From CAVXTT01 sp963764685 (GTDB taxonomy: Bacteria > Bacteroidota > Ignavibacteria > Ignavibacteriales > Ignavibacteriaceae): 64,000 bases of DNA. The stretch's first letter is position 1, and each line of letters begins with the position of its first letter. The stretch spans positions 1 to 64,000 of the forward strand of contig CAVXTT010000003.1 of the NCBI GenBank assembly GCA_963764685.1. The letters run 5' to 3'. This document shows positions 16,503 through 25,704 of the stretch, piece after piece. A program made the translations under genes and the position numbers. Below the pieces are notes generated by a model. That model was not told where the DNA came from and did not search any database. It worked only from the letters and a program-made list of their open reading frames with translations.

Positions 16503-17373
16503 ATGGTGTTCTTTATATCTATTCTAGCTGCATTTGCTGCAGGTTTCGTTTATGTAAATGCAAAAAAAAGATTTAATAAAGCTGAGTCCACATTTGCATT
16601 GATAGGTTTAATAGTCGCTCTGCTGATCGCTGTTATGCAGTTCTGGACTATTATTCCTGCGGGACATGTGGGAGTAATTGATTTCTTCGGCAATGTAAGC
16701 GATAATACACTAAAGCCGGGAATAAATCTTGTTAATCCGATTGCCAATATTGTTAAGTTCGATGCCCGTACACAGGAGCTTAAGGAAACAATGACGGTGC
16801 CATCCAAAGAAGGCTTAACTATTGAACTGGAGATAAGCCTCCTCTTCAGCCTCAGCTTTGAAAACGCGAACCGCATCTATAAAACTGTGGGGGAGGATTA
16901 TGTCGATAAAATTCTCAAACCCCAGTTTAGGTCGGTGGTTAGAGGCGTAACCGCAAGTTACGACGCCCGTGCTTTATATACAGCCCAGCGGGAGGAGCTG
17001 GCAAAGAAAATTGAGATCGATCTTTCAAAACTTGTGAAACCGCAGAGGAATAACACTTGAATCTGCTCCTTTGAGACAAATTATACTCCCGGCGGGTCTC
17101 ACTGCTTCGATCGAGGAAAAACTGAAAGCCGAACAGGAAAGCCAGCGTATGCAGTTTGTGCTTCTTAAAGAACAGCAGGAAGCTGAAAGGAAAAGAATTG
17201 AAGCAAAAGGTATCGCTGATTTTCAGGATATCGTATCCAAAGGCATCAGCGACCAACTTCTTAAATGGAAAGGCATTGAGGCTACCGAAAAACTGGCATC
17301 ATCCAATAACACTAAAATCGTTGTAATCGGCTCAGGAAAAGACGGCCTGCCCCTGATACTCGGCGGCCAATAA
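16503..17373 (+). CDS. SPFH/prohibitin-like membrane protein, frameshifted
   Basis: Band-7/prohibitin family protein that forms large membrane-anchored rings. The first part (16503-17060) has two hydrophobic segments and the SPFH core: PAGHVGVIDFFGNVSDNTLKPG, FDARTQELKETMTVPSKEGL and ILKPQFRSVVRGVTASYDA. The reading changes at about 17041-17046: CCGCAGAGGAATAAC reads R-G-I-T-L-E-S-A-P-L-R-Q in the next frame if one base is removed. It then continues as LPAGLTASIEEKLKAEQESQRMQFVL, the coiled-coil region, and ends at 17373. The joined protein is of normal length, about 290 residues. The single insertion may be a sequencing error. Confidence 0.82.
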
Positions 17374-17407
17374 CATATAACCCCCCTGGAAATTCTCCCC
17401 ACCCCCC

Positions 17408-18061
17408 TTACTTCTTATTATCATCTTCTCTATTAGCTTTATCCTCTTGCTTGTGCTCTGAGTTTTCCTCAAAGGTTTTATTTACATAATCCAATACTGA
17501 TAAGGTGGGTACCTTCCTTTCCAGGCTTTCCATTGATGCATTTGCCTTAACCAGTGTTGAGTCTATTGTCTGATGTTTCCCTTCTATAAGTCCGGATTGA
17601 TTACATAAATCTAAAACCTTATTAAATAATGATTCGAAAATCTCTTTCCCTAATAACCCTCTTGTTCTTGATATTGTTGAATGCCAGGGAAGGTCCTCAT
17701 CTATGTCATATCCTAAAAAGTATCTGGCCGACAGACTATCACTTGTTCTACGTATAAGTTCTCTGTCGGAAATAATGTTTTCAAAATAGCCATAGAGCTG
17801 AAATTTGAAGAATACTACTGGATCAATCGATGGCTTTCCTGTTTTCCCATATAACTTTTCGCATTCTTTATAAAGGAATCTCAAATCCAAGAACTTTTCT
17901 AATGTCCTGTAGATGTTATCCTTCGGAACCAGATCGTCTAAAGTTAGTTTATAAATTAATTTTGGCTCAAATTTCTTTTTACCCAGCATATTACAATTGA
18001 ATATAGTTGTAGATGAATTTTTACATTCAATATATATGCCGAGTTATGCAACAGACCCGTA
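17408..18061 (-). mobile_element. Truncated IS1182/IS5-like insertion sequence
   Basis: The coding part (17408-17989) gives 193 residues of a DDE transposase N-terminal region (DUF772): DNIYRTLEKFLDLRFLY, SIDPVVFFKFQLYGYFENIISDRELIRR, DLPWHSTISRTRGLL and the beginning of the catalytic domain with TIDSTLVKANAS. It stops shortly after the first catalytic Asp, so more than half the protein is missing. GAGTTATGCAACAGACCCGT (18042-18061) beyond its start looks like one terminal inverted repeat. No matching end is found to the left, so that end is deleted. It lies just upstream of the haem operon promoter region and cannot be active. Confidence 0.75.
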
Positions 18062-18087
18062 GGAAAAGGGGGGAGGGGTGAAAGATG

Positions 18088-18156
18088 ATGACTCGTAAGT
18101 CATTTTTCTATTGTTTAATATCACTTAATTCCCTAATTTGAACCAATAAGTCATTT
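18088..18156. promoter_or_regulatory. Candidate operator region of the haem operon
   Basis: ATGACTCGTAAGTCAT (18088-18103) is a palindrome with 6-bp arms and a 4-bp spacer. Its right half, TAAGTCATTT, is repeated exactly at 18147-18156, 51 bases downstream and just before the hemX start at 18169. The arrangement would suit a dimeric TetR-type repressor such as the one encoded in this operon. A weak Bacteroidota-like promoter (TTG at 18111, TAATTTG at 18134) lies between the two sites. Confidence 0.4.
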
Positions 18157-18168
18157 AATTTTTTTAAT

Positions 18169-18993
18169 ATGAAGTCCTTGATTGATTTTCTAACCGGACT
18201 GCTCCCTGTACTTTACATAAGTTCCTTCAGCATATACTCTTATGCGTTTATGAAAAGTGGGAAGCAGCTTGCAAATTCAAAGCGTTTGTTTCTTTTTTTA
18301 ACCCTGCTGATACACGCTTTATATCTTCTGATGCGAACGTTGGAATTTCATCATATGCCTATTACAAATGTTTTTGAAATCTTCACTGTACTGGCATTCT
18401 CAATATCCTTTTCATACTTTATTCTGGAGCTGCTGACAGATATAAGGGGTACCGGTCCGTTTATAATAATCATCTCTGTATTGTTCCAGGTTATCTCCAG
18501 TTTCTTTATACAGGATCTTACAGAGGTAAAGGATGTTCTTAAAAGCAATCTTCTCGGTTCGCACGTATTCAGTGCATTACTGGGTTATGCGGGAATAACA
18601 ATTTCTGCAGTATATGGTTTTCTTTACCTGATGTTATATAAAGAAATTAAACTAAATAAATTCGGACTTATATTTAACCGTCTTCCTAACCTGGAAGTAC
18701 TTGAACTTTTAAGTTTTTATTCTGCTGTAATCGGCTTCAGTCTTTTAACAATAACAATTACAATAGGATTGATCTGGCTGCCTAAAGCCTTCCCTGATTT
18801 TTCATATTCCGATCCTAAGCTTATCGGTACATCAATGGTATGGATACTTTACGGCACAGGTATTCTAAGTAAGATTTTAGGGAAGTGGAGAGGGAAAAAA
18901 GTTGTTTCACTTTCTATTGTGGGATTTATCCTTGCTATTCTATCAACGATGGTAACAAATTTTCTTGCCAGGAGTTTTCATTCTTTTTATTGA
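18169..18993 (+). CDS. hemX: HemX/CcsA-like membrane protein
   Basis: 274 residues with eight probable membrane helices, of the cytochrome c assembly (CcsA/CcmC/HemX) family. Members that start a hemA operon are usually called HemX and in Bacillus affect the level of glutamyl-tRNA reductase. Conserved His in RTLEFHHMPITNVFE and GSHVFSALLGYAG are visible. The tryptophan-rich WWD haem-handling motif of CcsA is degenerate here: only SDPKLIGTSMVWILYGTG remains at the equivalent place. This favours HemX over a cytochrome c synthetase. It is the first gene of the haem operon and ends 4 bases before hemA. Confidence 0.8.
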   Translation: MKSLIDFLTGLLPVLYISSFSIYSYAFMKSGKQLANSKRLFLFLTLLIHALYLLMRTLEFHHMPITNVFEIFTVLAFSISFSYFILELLTDIRGTGPFIIIISVLFQVISSFFIQDLTEVKDVLKSNLLGSHVFSALLGYAGITISAVYGFLYLMLYKEIKLNKFGLIFNRLPNLEVLELLSFYSAVIGFSLLTITITIGLIWLPKAFPDFSYSDPKLIGTSMVWILYGTGILSKILGKWRGKKVVSLSIVGFILAILSTMVTNFLARSFHSFY

Positions 18994-18997
18994 AACT

Positions 18998-20281
18998 ATG
19001 AATTTACTCGCTGTTACAATAAATCATCATACCGCCCCCGTTGAAATGAGGGAAGCTCTGCACCTGAGCGCTGAAGAGATATTAGAGCTTATAAATAAAA
19101 TTAAAGGAGAATTTTTCTCCGAAGGGCTGGTGATCTCCACCTGCAACAGGACAGAATTGTACGGTATTCCGCTTAATAAGGATCTTACGCATTCTGAATT
19201 CCACAAACTATTATTGGAATATAAATCAGTAAATGGTATTCAGCCTGATCATTTTCAGAACCTCACATCCCGCACAGCAATTCAGCATCTGTTTGATGTA
19301 ATAACCGGGATTGATTCTTTATTAATCGGTGATAACCAGATATTTAAGCAGGTAAAAGATTCATTCCAGCTGGCAGATGAAAAAGGATTTTCAGGATTCC
19401 TGATGAGAAGGATCTTTGATTCGGCACTTAAGGCAGGTAAAAGAGCTATCTCTGAAACAGAAATAAGCGAAGGGGCTGTTACGGTAAGCTATGCCGCTGT
19501 TCAGTTGATCGAAAAGATATTCTCCAACCTTAATAAAAAGAACGCACTTGTAATCGGTGCAGGTGAAACCGGTGAGATTGCAGCAAAACATTTAGTTGAA
19601 AGAGGGATCGGACGGTTATCAATCACCAACCGTACCTATGAAAAAGCAGAGAAACTTGCTGAGTCTCTGGGCGCAAGCATTCTTCCATTTGCAAGCTTTA
19701 AGGATCACCTGCAGGAATTCGATATAATACTGAGTGCAACAAGTGCAGAGAATCTAATCATCACCAAAGATGATATCCGCAAAGTGATGAAGAAAAGAAA
19801 TTATTCATCTCTTGTTCTGATGGATATAGCAATACCAAGAGATATCGATCCAAGCTGCCGTGATATCGATTATGTTTTCTATCATGATATAGATTCGTTG
19901 AATATTATAGTTGAACAGAATATTCAAAAAAGGAAAGAGGAAGTCCCCAAGGTAAAGAATATTATTGAAGAGGAATTGAACTCCTTTTACAGCTGGTATA
20001 ATTCACTTGAAGCAGCGCCGACAATTAAATCTCTAAGAGATCTTTTTGAAGCCGTGCGTGCCGAGGAAGTTGAAAAAAACAAGAACAGGTTCTCTGCAGA
20101 GGACAGGGAGAAGCTTGATCTTGTAACAAAAAGAATTATAAACAAATTATTACATCACCCTACTGTTGAATTAAAGAAATTATCGGAACAGCAGAATGAT
20201 TCAGGGTCGACCAGGAAGATCAGCATAATACGGGATCTTTTCGGTATCGACTCAAAAGGTAAAAAGGAACAAAATAATTGA
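18998..20281 (+). CDS. hemA: Glutamyl-tRNA reductase
   Basis: 427 residues from ATG 18998. A TTG at 18965 would overlap hemX and is less likely. Reduces glutamyl-tRNA to glutamate-1-semialdehyde, the committed step of C5-type tetrapyrrole synthesis. Catalytic Cys49 is in LVISTCNRTELYG. The NADPH-binding Rossmann motif is ALVIGAGETGEIAAKHL, and a C-terminal dimerisation domain follows. hemL, for the next step, is not in the window. The stop overlaps the TTG start of hemC. Length and motifs are normal and the frame is intact, in contrast with the later genes of this operon. Confidence 0.95.
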   Translation: MNLLAVTINHHTAPVEMREALHLSAEEILELINKIKGEFFSEGLVISTCNRTELYGIPLNKDLTHSEFHKLLLEYKSVNGIQPDHFQNLTSRTAIQHLFDVITGIDSLLIGDNQIFKQVKDSFQLADEKGFSGFLMRRIFDSALKAGKRAISETEISEGAVTVSYAAVQLIEKIFSNLNKKNALVIGAGETGEIAAKHLVERGIGRLSITNRTYEKAEKLAESLGASILPFASFKDHLQEFDIILSATSAENLIITKDDIRKVMKKRNYSSLVLMDIAIPRDIDPSCRDIDYVFYHDIDSLNIIVEQNIQKRKEEVPKVKNIIEEELNSFYSWYNSLEAAPTIKSLRDLFEAVRAEEVEKNKNRFSAEDREKLDLVTKRIINKLLHHPTVELKKLSEQQNDSGSTRKISIIRDLFGIDSKGKKEQNN

Positions 20282-21219
20282 AGTATAAAGTTATTATAGG
20301 CTCCCGCGGAAGCGCACTTGCCCTCTGGCAGGCAAATTTTATAAAAGCACAGCTCGAGAAAAAACATAAGGACATATCCGTAGCGGTCAGGATCATCAAG
20401 ACCAAAGGGGATAAAATACTTGATGTTGCCCTTTCAAAGATCGGCGACAAAAGTCTTTTCACCAAAGAGCTTGAAAATGAGCTGCTGAATAAGAGAATAG
20501 ATCTTGCTGTGCATAGCCTTAAAGACCTGCAGACAAAAATACCCGAGGGATTAAAGCTGGCTGCCGTAGGTAAAAGACATCCCGTTGAAGATGTTTTAAT
20601 TGCACGTAAAAAGAAAATGACCCTGCACGACATTCCTGAAAACGGAACAATTGCTACCGGTTCATTAAGAAGAAGCTCACAGGTACTCCATTTGCGTCCT
20701 GATCTCCATATTGAAGATCTGAGAGGGAATGTCCCTTCGCGTATAGAAAAATTTCTTAAATCTAAATGGGATGCCATAATTCTTGCGCGTGCGGGTGTTG
20801 AGCGCTTAAAGCTCAATAAGCATATATCCTCTTTTATCCCGGTCGATGAAGTTCTCCCTGCAGTGGGACAGGGTGCACTGGGGATAGAAATACACGAAGA
20901 TAATTCTTTTGTCGATGAATTATTAAGACCTCTTCACGATGATAATACCTGGATTGCTGTAACTGCAGAGCGGGCATTTCTAAAAAAACTTGAAGGCGGC
21001 TGCCAGGTACCGATCGGTGCTCTTGCAGAGGTTACAAGCAACGGTATATACCTGGATGGATTTGTCGGTTCTCTTGATGGTGCACTTACTTTCAGGAAAA
21101 GGATCAGGGGTAAAAAATCGGAAGCCGAAAAGACAGGTAATGCACTTGCTGCTGATATGATAAAGGCGGGAGCGAAAGAGATCCTTGATGAAATTTATAG
21201 AACAGAGAGGGGTCGATGA
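20278..21219 (+). CDS. hemC: Hydroxymethylbilane synthase (porphobilinogen deaminase)
   Basis: 313 residues. Starts at TTG (20278) in the overlap TTGA with the hemA stop; the N-terminus MKYKVIIGSRGSALALWQ is exactly that expected. Joins four porphobilinogen molecules into hydroxymethylbilane. DLAVHSLKDLQT, TGSLRRSSQ, LPAVGQGALGIE and GGCQVPIGA are the family signatures. Cys242 in the last carries the dipyrromethane cofactor. The stop overlaps the next ATG as ATGA, so translation is coupled on both sides. Confidence 0.95.
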   Translation: MKYKVIIGSRGSALALWQANFIKAQLEKKHKDISVAVRIIKTKGDKILDVALSKIGDKSLFTKELENELLNKRIDLAVHSLKDLQTKIPEGLKLAAVGKRHPVEDVLIARKKKMTLHDIPENGTIATGSLRRSSQVLHLRPDLHIEDLRGNVPSRIEKFLKSKWDAIILARAGVERLKLNKHISSFIPVDEVLPAVGQGALGIEIHEDNSFVDELLRPLHDDNTWIAVTAERAFLKKLEGGCQVPIGALAEVTSNGIYLDGFVGSLDGALTFRKRIRGKKSEAEKTGNALAADMIKAGAKEILDEIYRTERGR

Positions 21220-21827
21220 GCAGGATATTATTCTTAATTTTTATATTGGGTTTGCTTTCCTTACCTGCCGTGAACACTATCTCCTGTGCCGGTAATAGTG
21301 CTTCCAATAACGATACGACAGATATACCGAGTAAAATTTTGCGTGCAGCGGATAAGCTGATTGTTTCAAAAACAGGCGAGGAGTTTTTTGAAAAATATAT
21401 TACCCCGGATTACAAAGAATCAAAGTTAATCCCTGAAGGATTTTTTATGTCGTACCGGTTTTACATGCCGGAACGTCCTTATGTAGATGAAAAAATTACT
21501 TTTGGGCTCGACTCAAGCGGGGTAGTATTAGCTAATATCCCTCTTACCGGGTTTCCGGACTGTAAAGCTGATCCGGTTAACTGCTCCTTCCTTGTTGATG
21601 AATTGGAAGCGGTAAAGATTGCTGAAGAAGCGGGACTGCAAAAGGGAATTAAGGACTGGGGTAAAACTTTTATATGGAATGCTGAATACAACAAGTATGT
21701 ATGGCATATTATTTCTACTCTGAAAGGTAATGACGGACCCGATGGTTTCAGAGGAAGCGGTATAGAGATGGTAATAGATTCCAATTCGGGTGAAATATTA
21801 AAACAAGGCGAGTGGAACATAAGATAA
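21216..21827 (+). CDS. Secreted PepSY-like protein inside the haem operon
   Basis: 203 residues. A signal peptide is clear (hydrophobic residues 4-19), and Cys24 might be lipidated, although TISC is a poor lipobox. The mature part contains EAVKIAEEAGLQKGIKDWGKTF followed by YVWHIISTL and GSGIEMVIDSNSGEILKQGEW. This is the helix-strand-strand order and final strand of PepSY-like domains, as found in secreted inhibitors and chaperone-like proteins. The assignment is by pattern only. It overlaps hemC by four bases and lies 13 bases before the hemD fusion, so it is truly part of the operon. A role in the envelope, perhaps with exported haem or cytochromes, is inference. Confidence 0.6.
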   Translation: MSRILFLIFILGLLSLPAVNTISCAGNSASNNDTTDIPSKILRAADKLIVSKTGEEFFEKYITPDYKESKLIPEGFFMSYRFYMPERPYVDEKITFGLDSSGVVLANIPLTGFPDCKADPVNCSFLVDELEAVKIAEEAGLQKGIKDWGKTFIWNAEYNKYVWHIISTLKGNDGPDGFRGSGIEMVIDSNSGEILKQGEWNIR

Positions 21828-21840
21828 ATCAATTGATACG

Positions 21841-23232
21841 ATGACAGAAGATAAAAAAGAAATAAAAAGATCAAGAATAATAGACGCTGCCTTTCAGCTG
21901 TTCTCTACAAGAAACTATTATGAAGTAATGATAGATGATGTGGCAAAGCTGGCTTCAATTGCAAAGGGCACGGTATATAATTATTTCTCTTCAAAGGAGG
22001 AACTATATTTTTCTATAATGCGCCTCCGTATGGAAAAACTGCTCACATCTCTGAAGAATAACATAGCAAATGAGACAAGCATAATTAATTCTCTTCATTC
22101 TTATGTACTCCATCTTTATATGTTTATGATGAAATACCGCAGCTTCTTCCTTATCTACAGGAAGGAAACATTGAAGGCAGAGAATGAAATATGCGCTGAG
22201 ATAGTTTTTATGGAGACGGAACTCCGCTCCCTTCTGCAGAATTTAATAGACCAGGGTATCAAAGAAGGGTATTTCAGAAACTTTGAAGATCAATACGCAG
22301 TTGACCTTACTCTCGGTGCAATTAACGGTGCAATAGCACGGGGCATTGAAAAAAGTTTCAGTGAAGAGCAGATAACGGCAGAGCGTGAGAATTTATTTGA
22401 GTTTATACTGCAGGGTCTTTTGTCGTCAAACGGCAGCGGGATGCTTCCGTTAAAAGGAAGGATAATCCTTATAACCCGCTCTGTGGAGCAGTCAAAAGAA
22501 TCAGCTGATCATTTCAGAAAGCTCGGGGCGGAGGTGATTACTTTCCCGACACTTGATATCGTACCCCCCGACAGCTGGGAGGCGTTTGATAATATAGCAT
22601 CCCGGTATAATGAAATAGATTTCCTGATTTTCACTTCCTCTCATTCTGTTAAAATGTTCAGGATTAGAATTGACGCTCTCGGCCTGGCATTTAATTTTAA
22701 TAACGTGAAAGTTGTGGCAATCGGAAATAAGACGGCTGCAGCTTGTGAGAACAATAATATCCCCGTCCATATAATACCTTCAAAGTTCAGCAGCGAGGGG
22801 GTAATCGAAGAATTATGCACTTTAGGAATGGAGGGGAAGAAAGTATTTATACCCAGATCAGCCATCGGGAGGGAGGAACTTCCCGGCGGTCTTGAAAAAC
22901 TAGGGGCAGTAATACTTACGGCACCGGTTTATAATATTGCTATTCCGAATGCTGCGATGATAAAGGACAATATATTTAAAGTTAATAACTCCAGGGTAGA
23001 CCTGTACGTATTTACAAGTCCGTCTACCTTTGAAAATTTTCTCAAGATAATGAATATTAAGGAACCTGCCGGGTATTTTAATGGTTTGAATATAGCGGCC
23101 ATTGGTCCTACGACTAAAAGTGCCATTGAATCCTATAATGTCCCCGTAAGTGTTATGCCGGAGGAATTCAATATTGAAGGACTGGCAAAGGCTGTAATTA
23201 AATTTTATAAAAATGAAGGAGCGCGTGTCTAA
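21841..23232 (+). CDS. hemD: TetR-type regulator fused to uroporphyrinogen-III synthase
   Basis: 463 residues in one uninterrupted frame. Residues 8-58 are a TetR N-terminal helix-turn-helix (RSRIIDAAFQLFSTRNYYEV, DDVAKLASIAKGTVYNYFSSKEELY), and 60-197 a helical TetR C-terminal domain. Residues 201-463 are HemD: GRIILITRSVEQSKESADHF, DFLIFTSSHSVKMF, GKKVFIPRSAIGREEL, YVFTSPSTFENFL and AAIGPTTKSAIES. HemD cyclises hydroxymethylbilane to uroporphyrinogen III. An ATG at 22441 (Met201) could start a free HemD, but no good Shine-Dalgarno precedes it. Position between hemC and hemE fits the enzyme. The fusion would tie a pathway enzyme to transcriptional control. I know of no described TetR-HemD protein. 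Confidence 0.9.
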   Translation: MTEDKKEIKRSRIIDAAFQLFSTRNYYEVMIDDVAKLASIAKGTVYNYFSSKEELYFSIMRLRMEKLLTSLKNNIANETSIINSLHSYVLHLYMFMMKYRSFFLIYRKETLKAENEICAEIVFMETELRSLLQNLIDQGIKEGYFRNFEDQYAVDLTLGAINGAIARGIEKSFSEEQITAERENLFEFILQGLLSSNGSGMLPLKGRIILITRSVEQSKESADHFRKLGAEVITFPTLDIVPPDSWEAFDNIASRYNEIDFLIFTSSHSVKMFRIRIDALGLAFNFNNVKVVAIGNKTAAACENNNIPVHIIPSKFSSEGVIEELCTLGMEGKKVFIPRSAIGREELPGGLEKLGAVILTAPVYNIAIPNAAMIKDNIFKVNNSRVDLYVFTSPSTFENFLKIMNIKEPAGYFNGLNIAAIGPTTKSAIESYNVPVSVMPEEFNIEGLAKAVIKFYKNEGARV

Positions 23233-24300
23233 TTGAAATTAAATAATGACCTGTTTTTAAGAGCATGTAGAAGATTACCGGTGGAAAGAACTCCTATATG
23301 GATAATGCGCCAGGCGGGAAGATATCTTCCTCAATACCGGGCAATCAGGGAAAAAACCACCTTTCTTAACTTATGTAAAACACCAGAACTGGCTGCAGAG
23401 GTAACAATACAGCCTGTAAATATTATAGGAGTAGATGCGGCAATAATTTTTTCAGATATCCTTGTAATTCCTGAAGCGATGGGAATGAAACTGGAAATAA
23501 CCGAGGGGAGAGGACCTGTGTTTGAACATCCCGTAAGAAATAAGTCAGACGCTGACAATTTAAAAGTCCTGGATCCTTTTAAAGATCTTAAATATGTAAT
23601 GGATGCTCTTGCATTAACCAAAAAAGAACTTAACGGCAGAGTGCCATTGATCGGGTTCTGCGGCGCCCCCTGGACTTTATTAACATATATGGTTGAGGGA
23701 AAAGGAAGTAAGAATTTTTCACATATTAAAAAGCTTTTATACAATGATCCGGCAACCGCACATTTTATACTTGATAAATTAGCTGATGCCGCTGCCGACT
23801 ACCTGTCGGCACAATTGGAATCGGGTGCAGATGCTGTACAGATATTCGATACGTGGGGAGGAATACTATCACAAAATGATTTTGAAGAATTCTCACTTCC
23901 TTACATCGAAAAAGTAATATCAAAAATTAAAAGGAAGGAACAGCCGGTTATTTTATTTGCAAAAGGAGTTCATTATAAACTTGAAAAGCTTGCAGGTACC
24001 GGGGCAGATGTTGTTGGAATTGACTGGACAATGGACATCGGTAAAGTAAGGGAAAAGATCGGCGGCAATACTGCTGTACAGGGAAATCTGGACCCTACCG
24101 TCCTTTACGGTTCAAAAAAGAAGATAGAAGAAGAAACAAAAAGGATATTAAGAGAATTTGGCGACGGCAGCGGTCACGTATTTAATCTCGGACATGGTAT
24201 TCTACCTGATGTAGATCCTGAAAATGCCCGGTATCTTGTTGAGACAGTTAAAAAAGAAAGCAAAGTATACCATAAAGAAGAATTAGAAACGGAATCTTAG
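23233..24300 (+). CDS. hemE: Uroporphyrinogen decarboxylase
   Basis: 355 residues. Starts at TTG 23233, immediately after the hemD stop; the N-terminus MKLNNDLFLRACRRLPVERTP is the expected one. Converts uroporphyrinogen III to coproporphyrinogen III. PIWIMRQAGRYLPQYR is the strongest family signature, with GFCGAPWTL, FDTWGGILS, GVDW-like GIDWTMDIG and NLGHGILPDVDPEN all present. The frame is intact and the length is typical. It is followed 8 bases later by hemN. Confidence 0.95.
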   Translation: MKLNNDLFLRACRRLPVERTPIWIMRQAGRYLPQYRAIREKTTFLNLCKTPELAAEVTIQPVNIIGVDAAIIFSDILVIPEAMGMKLEITEGRGPVFEHPVRNKSDADNLKVLDPFKDLKYVMDALALTKKELNGRVPLIGFCGAPWTLLTYMVEGKGSKNFSHIKKLLYNDPATAHFILDKLADAAADYLSAQLESGADAVQIFDTWGGILSQNDFEEFSLPYIEKVISKIKRKEQPVILFAKGVHYKLEKLAGTGADVVGIDWTMDIGKVREKIGGNTAVQGNLDPTVLYGSKKKIEEETKRILREFGDGSGHVFNLGHGILPDVDPENARYLVETVKKESKVYHKEELETES

Positions 24301-24308
24301 GAGCAGAT

Positions 24309-25686
24309 ATGTTTGAAGTAGATCTTGGCAAATTTAAGAAATATGATAAACCGGGACCCCGTTATACAAGCTATCCCACGGCACCCCAGTTCAATGAATC
24401 ATTTACTAATGGACAATACCTCGATGAGATAATTAAGACTAATTATGGAGAGAATCTGCCTGATCTTTCTCTCTATTATCATCTTCCATATTGTGATACG
24501 CTCTGTTTTTTCTGCGGGTGCAATATGATCATCACAAGGAACCGGGACAGGGTGGGTGAATATGTAGATTATATAAAGAAAGAAATTGACCTTATCAGGT
24601 CATACCTCTTACCCGGAAGAAAAGTAGCTCAGCTTCATTGGGGAGGCGGAACACCAACTCATCTCAATCCCGATGAAATAGCTGACCTTGCATCTTATAT
24701 CGCAAAGAATTTTGAGTTCAGAGAGAATTCGGAGAACGGCTGTGAAATTGACCCCAGGGGTCTGACAAAAGCTCATCTTGAAGCATTACGTTATAATGGA
24801 TTCAACAGGATAAGTATGGGAGTCCAGGATTTTGATGAGACAGTCCAGAAAGCCGTCAACAGAATACAGCCTGAAGATATAACAAGACAGACCGTAGAAT
24901 GGGTCAGGGAACTTGGATTTCATAGTATTAACCTTGATCTTATATACGGGCTGCCTCATCAGAAGGTTGATACTTTTGCAGATACTGTTGATAGAATAAT
25001 AAATATATCTCCTGACAGAATAGCTGTATTTAATTATGCTCACGTTCCCTGGATGAAAAAACATATGGCGCTGATTCATCCCGAAGATCTTCCTTCGCCC
25101 GATACAAAACTGCAGATATTAAAAATGACCATTGAGAAATTAACCTCAGCGGGGTATATCTTTATCGGTATGGATCATTTTGCAAAACCTGAAGATGAGC
25201 TTGCTGCTGCATTAAGAGATAAAAAACTCTATAGAAATTTCCAGGGCTACAGTACAAATGCAGGTGCTGATCTGTATGCTATGGGCATTACAGCAATTAG
25301 TCAGCTGGAAAGAGTATATGCCCAAAATTATAAGACCGAGAAAGAATATTACAAAAGTATAGATGAAGGTCAGCTTCCTGTAACCAAAGGTTACCGGTTG
25401 AATGATGATGATATTCTAAGGCGTTACGTGATAATGAGAATTATGTGTGATTTTGAACTTGATATCACTTCCGTAGAGCAGAAGTTCGAATATAGATTTC
25501 CGTCAGTATTTCGGTTGGGGCCTAAATAATCTTAAAGAAATGGAAGAGGACAACCTGGTTACAATAAAAGATAATAAATTAACCGTCAGTGAAATGGGAA
25601 GACTGCTTATCCGTAATATTGCGATGAACTTTGACGGTTACATTGAACGGAAAGAAGACACTGCAAGATATTCAAGAACAGTATAA
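24309..25686 (+). CDS. hemN: Oxygen-independent coproporphyrinogen-III dehydrogenase, frameshifted
   Basis: Radical-SAM enzyme making protoporphyrinogen IX without oxygen. The 4Fe-4S motif is YCDTLCFFCGC with Cys62, Cys66 and Cys69 plus Cys71, as in true HemN proteins. LHWGGGTPTHL, GVQDFDETVQKAVNRIQ and the substrate-binding HemN C-terminal region follow. The first frame ends early at 25529, but removing one C at 25500-25501 gives FRQYFGWGLNNLKEMEEDNL and continues to a stop at 25684-25686, a normal length. The shift is therefore probably an inserted base. A good AGGAG lies before the ATG. Confidence 0.92.
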
Positions 25687-25704
25687 GCTGAAGGATAAAC
25701 CATA

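Noticed and set aside
16503..17373. Two separate SPFH genes
   Set aside because: The second part is the coiled-coil half of the same protein. One base removed joins them exactly.
17380..18110. Complete insertion sequence with both ends
   Set aside because: Only one terminal-repeat-like end is visible, and the transposase lacks its C-terminal half.
18965..18997. Earlier TTG start of hemA
   Set aside because: It would overlap hemX by 29 bases. The ATG at 18998 gives the usual N-terminus.
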